From Marinobacter sp. HL-58 (GTDB taxonomy: Bacteria > Pseudomonadota > Gammaproteobacteria > Pseudomonadales > Oleiphilaceae): a stretch of 64,000 nucleotides of DNA. The notes under the pieces are model-generated. The model saw only the letters and a program-made list of their open reading frames with translations. It was not told the DNA's origin and ran no database searches. The stretch's first letter is position 1. Every line of letters begins with the position of its first letter. The stretch spans positions 124,001-188,000 of the forward strand of contig NZ_LIHP01000001.1 in assembly GCF_001314605.1 (NCBI RefSeq), given 5' to 3'. The position numbers and the translations under genes were made by a program. Positions 43,188 through 50,853 of this stretch are shown in pieces.

Positions 43188-43538
43188 ATGGGTCGCACAA
43201 TCAGATGGAAACTGAAGGCTGCCTTGCTGGCGTTAATGTTCGGGGCAACGGGATTTGTATCGGCCGAGGAGTGGATGGATGCCGCACCGATGTCGGCGGA
43301 TCAGCTGGCGGATGCAAGTGGTCGCCAGGGAATCCCGATGCAGTGGCAGATTAACGATAACCAGCAGAATGCGAATGTGTCCGATAACCTGCTGTCGGGG
43401 AATGTTGTCACAGGTGATAACAGCATTTCCGACAATGCGTTCGGCAACATGAGCGGGGTTGCTACGGTTATCCAGAACACCGGTAACCAGGTGGTCATTC
43501 AGGACAGTACCCAGATCAACATACTGATCAATCACTAA
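43188..43538 (+). CDS. Small secreted protein with Q-N/V-I-Q motif and GG-leader-like motif
   Basis: A 116-residue exported protein with signal peptide ending GATGFVSA-EEWM. Directly after, residues 35-46 read MSADQLADASGR, close to the LSxxELxxIxGG pattern of double-glycine leaders cut by C39 peptidases. A Gln/Asn-rich part follows (WQINDNQQNANVSDNLLSG). GVATVIQNTGNQVVIQDSTQ near residue 90-110 is the motif shared with the neighbouring secreted proteins; it ends INILINH. Start at 43188 with GGGAG upstream; a further in-frame ATG at 43107 overlaps the repeat gene. Role: likely secreted subunit or nucleator of the filament or adhesin. Confidence 0.72.
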   Translation: MGRTIRWKLKAALLALMFGATGFVSAEEWMDAAPMSADQLADASGRQGIPMQWQINDNQQNANVSDNLLSGNVVTGDNSISDNAFGNMSGVATVIQNTGNQVVIQDSTQINILINH

Positions 43539-43550
43539 AGGAGGTGGGCC

Positions 43551-44243
43551 ATGGCCATGAAGGTTCTTGTTGCAATCTTCGCGAGTGCCGGGCTGCTGTG
43601 GTCCACTGCCTTCGCCGGCTCGGTGATGGTGCCGGGTATAGGCGGTGATGTCCGGGTCAAGGTCAACAGTTTCGAGGACCAGCGGTTTGACAGCGTCATG
43701 CGCCAGCAATACGACTTCAGCTGTGGCTCCGCGGCGGTTGCTTCGCTCTTGTCTTTTCATTACGAAGACCAGGTGACAGAACACGATGTCTTCGTCGAGA
43801 TGCTTGCATTGGCCGACGAACAGAAAGTGCGCCGGGAAGGTTTCTCCATGCTTGATATGAAACGCTATCTGGAGGCCAGAGGGTATCAGGCTGACGGGTT
43901 TCGCATGCCATTGAGCGGCCTGAAGGAGAAGGTGCGCCTGCCCATGATTGTGTTGTTGAACATTGACGGTTTCCGGCACTTCGTGCTGATCAAGGGGATC
44001 AGTGACGGGGAGGTCCTGGTAGGGGATCCGGCGCGGGGGCTGAAGGTTTATTCCTACGCAAAATTCAGCGAGTACTGGAACGGGACCGCCTTTATAATTC
44101 GCAGCCACATAGACAAGGGACGTGACGGATTTCTGGACGACGGGCATTGGCCACAGGTTGCCAGAGCGCCGATAAAGAGAGCCCCGGGTGGTCCTTCACT
44201 CGGGCACACATTGCCTTACTGGCCCTCCTCAAGGGAATGGTGA
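43551..44243 (+). CDS. Periplasmic C39-type peptidase (FapD-like)
   Basis: A 230-residue protein with a signal peptide (VAIFASAGLLWSTAFA) and a C39 cysteine peptidase domain. The catalytic residues can be placed: Q53 and C58 in RQQYDFSCGSAAVASLLSFH, H143 in DGFRHFVLIKG and D159 in VLVGDPARG. In bacteriocin exporters this domain is fused to a cytoplasmic ABC transporter; a lone exported version is the form of FapD in Pseudomonas functional-amyloid operons. The C-terminal 35 residues are basic and unrelated. It lies 12 bases after the preceding small-protein gene and 2 bases before the following one, with AAGGAGGTGG upstream. It presumably trims the two proteins that carry double-glycine-like motifs. 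Confidence 0.82.
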   Translation: MAMKVLVAIFASAGLLWSTAFAGSVMVPGIGGDVRVKVNSFEDQRFDSVMRQQYDFSCGSAAVASLLSFHYEDQVTEHDVFVEMLALADEQKVRREGFSMLDMKRYLEARGYQADGFRMPLSGLKEKVRLPMIVLLNIDGFRHFVLIKGISDGEVLVGDPARGLKVYSYAKFSEYWNGTAFIIRSHIDKGRDGFLDDGHWPQVARAPIKRAPGGPSLGHTLPYWPSSREW

Positions 44244-44245
44244 TA

Positions 44246-44743
44246 ATGATGGTCCGGATACCAGCAATTATTTTATTGATTGTTTCGTTCGCGACCGTGT
44301 CGCCAGCTGTCCGGGCTGAACTGTCCCTTGGTGTCGAGCCCCTGAGTGACCCGGAACTGTCCGAGTACCGTGGCGGCTTCCTGATGGATGACCTGGAAAT
44401 CAGTATCGGTCTGGAACAGGTTGTCGGTATTAATGGTGATACCCTGGTGGTCAATCGCCTGACCATTCCCAATCTTAACCAGACAGTCAACGGCGGTCTG
44501 GTAGACCATCAAATGGAAACCGTGCTGGAGGTCATCAGCGCCAACCGCAGTGGCGGTGCGCGGGTATCCAGTAACATGGCCGGCACCAACGGGTGGATGA
44601 CGGTGGTCCAGAACAACCTCGATAGCACCGTCATCCAGAATATGCATCAACTGAACATCGAGCTGAACAATCTGGGGGCCGGTGTCGGCAATCAGTTTCC
44701 GGCACGGTTCAGTGATCAGCTTGTCCAGTTGCTCGGCCGCTGA
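44246..44743 (+). CDS. Small secreted protein with double-glycine-type leader motif
   Basis: A 165-residue exported protein. After the signal peptide (AIILLIVSFATVSPAVRA), residues 33-44 read LSDPELSEYRGG, which fits the LSxxELxxIxGG double-glycine leader recognised by C39 peptidases almost exactly. Later NGWMTVVQNNLDSTVIQNMH carries the Q-N/V-I-Q motif also found in the two upstream secreted proteins, followed by QLNIELNNL. ATG at 44246 is preferred: AAGGGA is nine bases upstream and the preceding gene stops at 44243. It is the last gene of the sigma-54 operon and converges on the barrel gene. Confidence 0.72.
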   Translation: MMVRIPAIILLIVSFATVSPAVRAELSLGVEPLSDPELSEYRGGFLMDDLEISIGLEQVVGINGDTLVVNRLTIPNLNQTVNGGLVDHQMETVLEVISANRSGGARVSSNMAGTNGWMTVVQNNLDSTVIQNMHQLNIELNNLGAGVGNQFPARFSDQLVQLLGR

Positions 44744-44761
44744 TATCCCCCTCAATTCCTC

Positions 44762-45838
44762 CTAAAGGCTGATGGGAAGCTTGAGAGTAATTTCGCTGTT
44801 GGGCGCATTTTCCGTAACCCCCACGCTTACCGTCAGGCTCAGTGATGTGGACTGTGACAGCCGCTGGGACAGACCAAACGACAGGGACCCGATCTGGATG
44901 CGGTCGAAATTGGAGGCGAACAGGTCGTTATCGACCTCGAAGGTGGTTTTACGGATGATGGAGTGGTCATAGCCAAGGCTGAAAGACGTACGGTCGTTAA
45001 AGGAAAATCCCATTCCGAAGCCAAAACGTACAATATCCCCGGGGTCGACGGTACCGCCGTTCTCGAAGCCCTGCTCCTCTTTCAGAGTCCAGACGTAACT
45101 CAGGTTTCCGAACAGCACGGCCGGATCCGTCGGGTAGATGAATGAGAGGCCGGGTTCGAATGACCAGAAACCGGAACCGGTGGGGCGGTTTTCCAGCTCT
45201 ACGCCTATCGGATTGCCGTCATTATCCCGGATGATTCTCTGGTCAACGTCGTATGGCCCATCGCCGGTTGGCGCTTTTACCCGCATTGCACCAATGACGA
45301 AGGGCCAGCCACCCAGGCCGTCGGTTAACTGGTAACGGGCGGAAAGTTCAACATCACCAAGGCCCTCACCGGAAGACTCCCGTAAAGTGTCCACCGGTGT
45401 GCCCTGGAAAACTTCGCGCTCTCTCAGGTCCTCATTGATGCTGAGGTAAGGCACACGAACGGATGCTTCGAACTTGCTGGTGAAGCCGTACTTGAGTGAC
45501 ATCGCGCCGACAAAAATATCACGCTGGATTTCCGAAATATTGATCAGTCCGATCAGCAGGGCAGGTATCACGGTGTAACCTTCCACCGCGACCGCCGTTG
45601 CGTTGCTGTGGGCATGGGAAAACGACGGCTCGATGGTGAAACGTCCCGGCCGGGTAACGATGCCCCGGTCTGCGGTAATGGATGCAACATTGGTCGCCGG
45701 GTCGCGCTCCTCCTCTGGTGCTGTGATCGACGTGCTGCCCGGAGCCGAAGTTGAGTCGCTGTCTGTCTGGGCGGCTGCCGGGAGTATTGGCGTAGCTACC
45801 GTTAACACAGGGATGAGCAAGAACATTCTTTTAACCAT
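44762..45838 (-). CDS. Outer-membrane beta-barrel protein (phenol-degradation MetA-like; possible secretion channel)
   Basis: A 358-residue protein with a signal peptide (MFLLIPVLTVATPILPAAAQ) and a low-complexity Ser/Thr/Asp stretch before a barrel. Strands such as RFTIEPSFSHAHSNATAVAV, DIFVGAMSLKYGFTSKFEAS, GLGDVELSARYQLT and VGVTENAPNSEITLKLPISL fit MetA-type/phenol-degradation outer-membrane proteins. Encoded next to the regulator and convergent to the secreted-protein operon, it could be the export pore for those proteins, by analogy with FapF in Fap systems. No coiled-coil plug like that of FapF is evident, so this is inference. Confidence 0.65.
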   Translation of the reverse strand: MVKRMFLLIPVLTVATPILPAAAQTDSDSTSAPGSTSITAPEEERDPATNVASITADRGIVTRPGRFTIEPSFSHAHSNATAVAVEGYTVIPALLIGLINISEIQRDIFVGAMSLKYGFTSKFEASVRVPYLSINEDLREREVFQGTPVDTLRESSGEGLGDVELSARYQLTDGLGGWPFVIGAMRVKAPTGDGPYDVDQRIIRDNDGNPIGVELENRPTGSGFWSFEPGLSFIYPTDPAVLFGNLSYVWTLKEEQGFENGGTVDPGDIVRFGFGMGFSFNDRTSFSLGYDHSIIRKTTFEVDNDLFASNFDRIQIGSLSFGLSQRLSQSTSLSLTVSVGVTENAPNSEITLKLPISL

Positions 45839-45850
45839 GGAAAACCTCCT

Positions 45851-47227
45851 TCAGTCACTCTTGGTCGGTGAGGCGGGCGTTCTGTGGGGCACCTGGTGCT
45901 TGTCCATCAGCCGGTAAAACGAGACTCTGGAAATGTTGAGCAGCCTTGCTGCTGCGGAAACATTGTTGTGGGCAAGAGCCAGGCTTACCGAGATTGCCCG
46001 GCGATCTGCCTGGGAGCGGAAGGCATTGAGGGAAAGCTCATCGCTTTGCCCCTGGTTATTGGCAGGCGTCGCTCCGAACCCCATATCGTCCGGTTCAACG
46101 GCCGGGCCCTGTCCAAGCAGCAGTGCCTGCCTCAGCCGGTTCTGCAGTTCTCTCAGATTGCCGGGCCAGGAATGCTCGGCGAGACAGATAGTGGTTGTGG
46201 CAGCCAGATGCTTTGGCCCAAGAGAGGGCGTGGCCGCAGAAAGAATCCGGTTTGCCAGCAGGGGGATGTCCTCCCTGCGCTCCCGCAGCGGTGGCAGGTG
46301 TACATGCAGGCTGCCCAGCCGATAGAAAACATCACTGCGGAAATCACCGGAAGCCACCAGCTTTTCCAGGGGCGATGTGCTGGTGGCAATCAGCCGGACA
46401 TTCACCTGTACAGGGGCAGAACCACCGATGCGCTCAATCTGCCCCTCCTGGAGGAAGCGCAGAATGGCAGACTGTTGCTCCGGTTTGAGTTCATCCACAC
46501 CGACGAACATCAGCGTGCCGCCGTCGGCTTTCTCGATTTTGCCTTTCTGCGCGGTCATGGCATGAGTGAACGAGCCTTTTTCATGTCCGAAAAGTTCGTT
46601 CTGGGTCAGGGATAGGGGCAGGGCAGCACAGTTGACGACCACCAGCGGTCTGCGCCTGCGGGAAGATTTGTGATGAATGAATTTCGCTGCTGCTTCCTTG
46701 CCGGTGCCGTTTTCACCATAGATGAGTACGGGTTCGTCGGTATTGGCATACCTGGCCAGCAGCTTCCTGGTCTGACTGATCGCAGGGGAAGTGCCTTCGA
46801 GAGCGAATTCCTCGTAGCTCATTGGTTTACCCGGAAAAGCCCGTTTCTGGAGCTCCGACATACCCCACAGGTGGCCAAGGGATACCCGCAGCCGCTCAGG
46901 CTGAATGGGCAGGGTATGATAATCGCCGCAATGGCTGTTGATAAGCCTGCAGACTTCTGGATTACTGGCCTGGTCCGGTGCCAGAATGGCAACCCAGTGT
47001 TCCACTTGCAGCGCATCCAGCCAGCTGCTCGCCAGCGTTATCTGGTCGCTTGAAAGGGGACTGAGATCAAAGACACCAACCCAGGCACTGTAGGTGGAAA
47101 GATCACCCGGGTTTATCTCGCTCCTGAGATCAACAGAAATCACCTGCCATTCCGGCAGCAGGGTGTGTTGAGTTGCAGAACCCGGGCACTCCGCCGACAG
47201 CCAAACGAGCGGTCGTTTCTCCTCCAT
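45851..47227 (-). CDS. VpsR-like atypical enhancer-binding regulator (Fis-type HTH)
   Basis: A 458-residue regulator: an N-terminal receiver-like domain without an obvious phosphoacceptor Asp, a sigma-54-interaction AAA+ domain and a C-terminal Fis-type helix (NVSAAARLLNISRVSFYRLM). Walker A is GENGTGKE. Two key motifs are degenerate: the sigma-54 contact loop reads GSFTHA instead of GAFTGA, and the Walker B region reads TLMFVGVDEL where DE is normally found. These losses are known in VpsR, which activates biofilm genes with sigma-70 RNA polymerase. Start at 47227 has AGGAG seven bases upstream; the longer frame to 47290 does not. It is followed by the barrel gene 12 bases on, in one operon. 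Confidence 0.82.
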   Translation of the reverse strand: MEEKRPLVWLSAECPGSATQHTLLPEWQVISVDLRSEINPGDLSTYSAWVGVFDLSPLSSDQITLASSWLDALQVEHWVAILAPDQASNPEVCRLINSHCGDYHTLPIQPERLRVSLGHLWGMSELQKRAFPGKPMSYEEFALEGTSPAISQTRKLLARYANTDEPVLIYGENGTGKEAAAKFIHHKSSRRRRPLVVVNCAALPLSLTQNELFGHEKGSFTHAMTAQKGKIEKADGGTLMFVGVDELKPEQQSAILRFLQEGQIERIGGSAPVQVNVRLIATSTSPLEKLVASGDFRSDVFYRLGSLHVHLPPLRERREDIPLLANRILSAATPSLGPKHLAATTTICLAEHSWPGNLRELQNRLRQALLLGQGPAVEPDDMGFGATPANNQGQSDELSLNAFRSQADRRAISVSLALAHNNVSAAARLLNISRVSFYRLMDKHQVPHRTPASPTKSD

Positions 47228-47377
47228 GGCGACTCTCCTTGAGTTCGTCTCTGGAAAACGTACTGCTTGGCGTTCAGTCATTTCTGTCAAGGCTGGAACG
47301 GCTGGATCCAGTCACTGCCCTGTGACCACTAACGGCTGGGGAACAGGTGTTATGTCCGTGAATTGTTATTCATGTTG

Positions 47378-47395
47378 TGTGCCAGTTCAGGCACA
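47378..47395. promoter_or_regulatory. Inverted repeat upstream of the VpsR-like gene
   Basis: TGTGCC and GGCACA are arms of 6 bp around AGTTCA, 150 bases upstream of the regulator start, in a 289-base stretch (47228-47516) that contains no gene. A TTGACA-like -35 (minus strand, 47285-47290) is also present. Meaning unknown. Confidence 0.3.
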
Positions 47396-47516
47396 TTGCA
47401 GGGATTCAGGCGGTTAGGGTTAAGGTGGAGCCTGTCGCGGGGTGTTGCTTGTAAAGATTACCGACACAATTCTCAGGCTCCGGAGGCGCAGGGGGCTGGT
47501 TGAGCGCCCTTGTCAG

Positions 47517-48008
47517 TCATTGCCCGTCCAGTTTTCTGCGGGTTTCCAGGCGCCCTTCACGGCGGATTTCGGCGTTGTCGAATCGCCGTTTCTGGGCTTC
47601 TGTTTCCGGTTTGACCGCGGGCACATCAACGGGTTTGTCGTGCTCGTCGAGCGCCACAAAGGTGAAGAATGCCGAAAGAATGTGCCGGCACTCTCCCGTA
47701 TAGCTGTTTTCCGCTTCAACCCGGGCACCGATTTCCATGGATGACCCCCAGCTGCGGTTCAGGGCGAGGCTGAAAAGCAGGGTGTCATTGCCCTTGGCGG
47801 GTGCACGGAAGTGCATGGAATCCACCGCTGCTGTCACACAGACATGGCCTGAATGCCGTTCCGCAACCACCAGCGCCAGGCGATCACACTTGGCCATGAT
47901 CATGCCGCCGAACACCGTCTGGTGGGAGTTCATGTCATTCGGGAAAACCTTGTAGACATGTTTGTCGATGGCGGATGCGGAAACCGGCCTGCTGGGTGTG
48001 GCTGGCAT
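47517..48008 (-). CDS. Acyl-CoA thioesterase, hotdog fold (YciA type)
   Basis: A 163-residue hotdog-fold thioesterase that hydrolyses acyl-CoA to free acid. The typical core is NDMNSHQTVFGGMIMAKCDRLAL, with the catalytic Asp expected in the adjoining helix, then VTAAVDSMHFRAPAKGNDTL and FTFVALDEHDKPV. It has a C-terminal basic tail of about 25 residues (KRRFDNAEIRREGRLETRR). The gene diverges from the SLC13 permease gene, with 48009-48235 holding promoters only. Confidence 0.85.
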   Translation of the reverse strand: MPATPSRPVSASAIDKHVYKVFPNDMNSHQTVFGGMIMAKCDRLALVVAERHSGHVCVTAAVDSMHFRAPAKGNDTLLFSLALNRSWGSSMEIGARVEAENSYTGECRHILSAFFTFVALDEHDKPVDVPAVKPETEAQKRRFDNAEIRREGRLETRRKLDGQ

Positions 48009-48235
48009 GGAGTTCTCTCCCGGTGGTGGATATACAGTTACTATACCGGTCCGGGGTTCTGTTTAAAGCGGAACTATGGATGGCTTGACGATCCAGATGC
48101 CGAAGTCCGGTGAATGCACAGGCGCCCCAAAGGTGAAACCCATCGGAAATTCATGGAATATGCGTGATGACAGACGCAAATAATGCATGTTGAAGCGACT
48201 GATACCGTCAACAAGGCGAGCAGGAGAGACCCCAA

Positions 48236-50053
48236 TTGACCACTGAACAGGGAATTGTATTCGCCGTGCTGGCGGCCACGCTGGGATTGTTCATCTGGAA
48301 CCGGTTGCGTTTTGATATGGTGGCCATGCTGGCGCTGCTGGCCATTGCCATCGCCGGTCTGGTGCCCACTGAGGAACTGTTTTCAGGCTTCGGTCATCCG
48401 GCAGTAGTGACGGTAGCGGCGGTTCTTGTTATCAGCCAGGGGCTGGTAAACGGCGGCGTCGTGGACAGCATCGCCGGCTTGCTGGGGAAGGTGGGGCATC
48501 GGCCTACGCTGCAGATTCTCACGCTGACGGGTGTTGTCGCGCTTTGCTCCGGCTTTATCAACAATGTTGGTGCCCTGGCCCTGCTCATGCCAGTGGCGGT
48601 CTGGATGTCACGGGAGTCCGGGCGCTCGCCATCGCTGTTACTGATGCCGCTGGCCTTTGGCTCATTACTCGGTGGCACCATGACGCTCATCGGCACACCG
48701 CCCAATATCATCATTGCCAGTTACCGTGAAGGCGCCAGTTCGTTCGGGCTGTTTGACTTCGCACCGGTAGGCGCTGCAATCACGGTTGCGGGGATCGCTT
48801 TCATAACCCTGGTGGGCTGGCGCCTGACGCCCAGGCGGGGCGAGGATGATGAGGGTGACGGCAAGCTTTTCAGCGTCGGTGACTATCTGACTGAACTGAA
48901 GGTTCCCGAAGGCTCATCCTACGCAGGCGCAACGCTCCACAACCTGTTGGCAGACAGTGGCGAAGACAAGGACGTGGTGGTGCTGGCGCTGATCCGCGAC
49001 GACAATCGGCAGCTTGCACCCTCGACCTACAAGGTTCTTAAAGAAAACGATCTGCTGCTGGTGGAGTCGGATACCGAGAGCTTGCAGGCGTTTCTGGATA
49101 AAACCGGCCTGGAGTTAGGCAGTCAGGAAGAGGACGACGACACCGAAACGGAAGACGATAAAAAGGCACGGAAAAAACGGAAGAAGGAACTGAATGAGGG
49201 CGAGGTGCAGCTGACTGAGGCGGTCATTACCCCGGAGTCGTCCCTGGTTGGGCAGACGGCCAACCGCCTTAACCTGAGGGAGCGTCATGGTATTAACATC
49301 GTCGCCGTGGCCAGGCAGGGGCATCGATTGAAGCGGCGCCTCGGAGACATTCGGTTCAATGCCGGCGACATCCTGCTGGTTCAGGGTGTTGAAGATACCC
49401 TCACCAGCACGCTTTCCAATCTTGGCTGCCTGCCCCTCGCAGAGCGCGGGCTGCGCCTGGGTTCACCCCGTAAAATCTTCCTGGCAGCGGGAATATTTAT
49501 CGCCAGTATCATTGCCATTGTCAGTGGCTGGCTGTCGGCACCTCTTGCCCTCGTGGCTGGTGCCGTAGCGATGGTGCTGGCAGGGCTTATCGATGCCAAC
49601 GGTGCCTACAAGGCCATCGACTGGTCGGTGATTGTATTGCTGGCAGCGATGATCCCGGTGGGGCAGGCAATGGAGTCCACCGGGGGGGCGGAACTGATTG
49701 CCGGGCAGATGCTTGCTGTTGGGAAGGGGCTTGCGCCGGCCGCCAGTCTGGCCATGGTGCTGGTGGGGACCATGCTGCTTTCGAATGTGGTCAACAACGC
49801 AGCCGCGGCGATACTGGTGGCGCCCATTGCCCTGAGCCTGTCCGCTGAACTGGGTATGGCCTCCGATGCCATGTTGATGGCAGTTGCAGTGGGCGCATCC
49901 TGTGCGTTCCTGACGCCGATTGGTCACCAGTCCAATGCCCTGGTGATGGAGCCTGGTGGCTACCAGTTCGGCGACTACTGGCGACTGGGCCTGCCACTGT
50001 CGATTCTGGTGACCATAGTGGCCGTGCCCATGATTCTGTTGGTGTGGGGATAA
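48236..50053 (+). CDS. SLC13-family permease with internal TrkA-C domains
   Basis: A 605-residue inner-membrane transporter of the CitMHS/ArsB-SLC13 type, which moves dicarboxylates, sulfate or related anions with sodium or protons. The N-terminal membrane half has LGLFIWNRLRFDMVAMLALL, SGFINNVGALALLMP and AFGSLLGGTMTLIGTPPNI, the conserved family loop. Two TrkA-C-like domains (residues about 210-390) follow, separated by an acidic/Lys-rich insert EEDDDTETEDDKKARKKRKK; the second membrane half has NNAAAAILVAPIALSLS. The start is a TTG with GGAGA seven bases upstream. Substrate not deducible from sequence. Confidence 0.85.
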   Translation: MTTEQGIVFAVLAATLGLFIWNRLRFDMVAMLALLAIAIAGLVPTEELFSGFGHPAVVTVAAVLVISQGLVNGGVVDSIAGLLGKVGHRPTLQILTLTGVVALCSGFINNVGALALLMPVAVWMSRESGRSPSLLLMPLAFGSLLGGTMTLIGTPPNIIIASYREGASSFGLFDFAPVGAAITVAGIAFITLVGWRLTPRRGEDDEGDGKLFSVGDYLTELKVPEGSSYAGATLHNLLADSGEDKDVVVLALIRDDNRQLAPSTYKVLKENDLLLVESDTESLQAFLDKTGLELGSQEEDDDTETEDDKKARKKRKKELNEGEVQLTEAVITPESSLVGQTANRLNLRERHGINIVAVARQGHRLKRRLGDIRFNAGDILLVQGVEDTLTSTLSNLGCLPLAERGLRLGSPRKIFLAAGIFIASIIAIVSGWLSAPLALVAGAVAMVLAGLIDANGAYKAIDWSVIVLLAAMIPVGQAMESTGGAELIAGQMLAVGKGLAPAASLAMVLVGTMLLSNVVNNAAAAILVAPIALSLSAELGMASDAMLMAVAVGASCAFLTPIGHQSNALVMEPGGYQFGDYWRLGLPLSILVTIVAVPMILLVWG

Positions 50054-50069
50054 GGCCTGATCTGGAAGG

Positions 50070-50696
50070 TCATGAAGAGTTTTCTGTCGCTTTCACTGAC
50101 AAGCTGCCTTCAGGGCAGATGCCCCGGAAAATGGTATCAACCAGGCTTGTCGCCTCTGCTGCCAAATCGAAGGCATCGGGATTTCTCAGCCAGTCGTAGT
50201 AGATGCCCAGCATCTGTGTGTGCAGGGAGCGTGCCGCCTGGGTAGCTGTCAGCGCGGGATGGGGCGGGTGGTTATGGAAGAACCGGGTCATCATCTCAAT
50301 ACTCTCCCGTGCTATTTCCTCCTGCATTCTCAAGCCCCGGTCAGACTCGGTATGGTGAAACAGGATCTTGTAGACGCGGAAATGACGCTTGTCCTCAACG
50401 AGCGTTTTCAGCGCGAAGATGCACAGATCCCTCAGGGCCGTCAGATCACCGGACTGGGCGCTGGCGGCGTCTTCAACCATCACCGCCATCGGCAGGTGAA
50501 CCCGCTCGAGCATGGCGTTGAAAACGTCTGACTTGTTCTGGAAGTGCCAATAGACCGCGCCCCGGGTAACCTGGGCTGTGCGGGCAATCTCTTCCAGCGA
50601 TGCATGGGCGACACCTTTATCCATGAAGACCTGTTCTGCCGCATCCAGTATGGTCTGGCGCGTGGCTTCGGCTTCCGCCTTGGTTTTTCTGGCCAT
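50070..50696 (-). CDS. TetR-family efflux repressor (AcrR/TtgR-like)
   Basis: A 208-residue TetR-family repressor: TRQTILDAAEQVFMDKGVAHAS then LEEIARTAQVTRGAVYWHFQNKSDVF is the DNA-binding helix-turn-helix. The C-terminal domain is the ligand sensor (LHTQMLGIYYDWLRNPDAF). It diverges from the RND efflux operon with a palindromic operator over the operon's promoter at 50788-50809, so binding of a drug or solvent to this repressor should derepress the pump. Confidence 0.93.
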   Translation of the reverse strand: MARKTKAEAEATRQTILDAAEQVFMDKGVAHASLEEIARTAQVTRGAVYWHFQNKSDVFNAMLERVHLPMAVMVEDAASAQSGDLTALRDLCIFALKTLVEDKRHFRVYKILFHHTESDRGLRMQEEIARESIEMMTRFFHNHPPHPALTATQAARSLHTQMLGIYYDWLRNPDAFDLAAEATSLVDTIFRGICPEGSLSVKATENSS

Positions 50697-50787
50697 GGTA
50701 AATATCCATCTTTGCGAGCGCTGCTCCGCCCTTTGGCGATTCGCGGCTTCCCTGTTTTTGGTGCCGTATCATGCCAAAGTTTTTTGC

Positions 50788-50809
50788 ATACATCCATGAA
50801 TGAATGTAT
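50788..50809. promoter_or_regulatory. AcrR/TtgR-type operator
   Basis: ATACATCCAT and its partner ATGTAT at the other end give 18 symmetric positions of 22 and resemble the ATACAT-n10-ATGTAT repressor sites of AcrR/TtgR-type regulators. A TTGCAT -35-like hexamer and a possible TATCGT -10 flank or overlap it. Confidence 0.75.
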
Positions 50810-50853
50810 CGTTCCGGCAACCCCAGCCCGTATTATCCAAGGAGAACCCTGCC

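Noticed and set aside
42110-44743. Canonical fapA-fapF operon
   Set aside because: Gene order, subunit sequences and the channel do not fit; only the C39 peptidase and the general plan agree.
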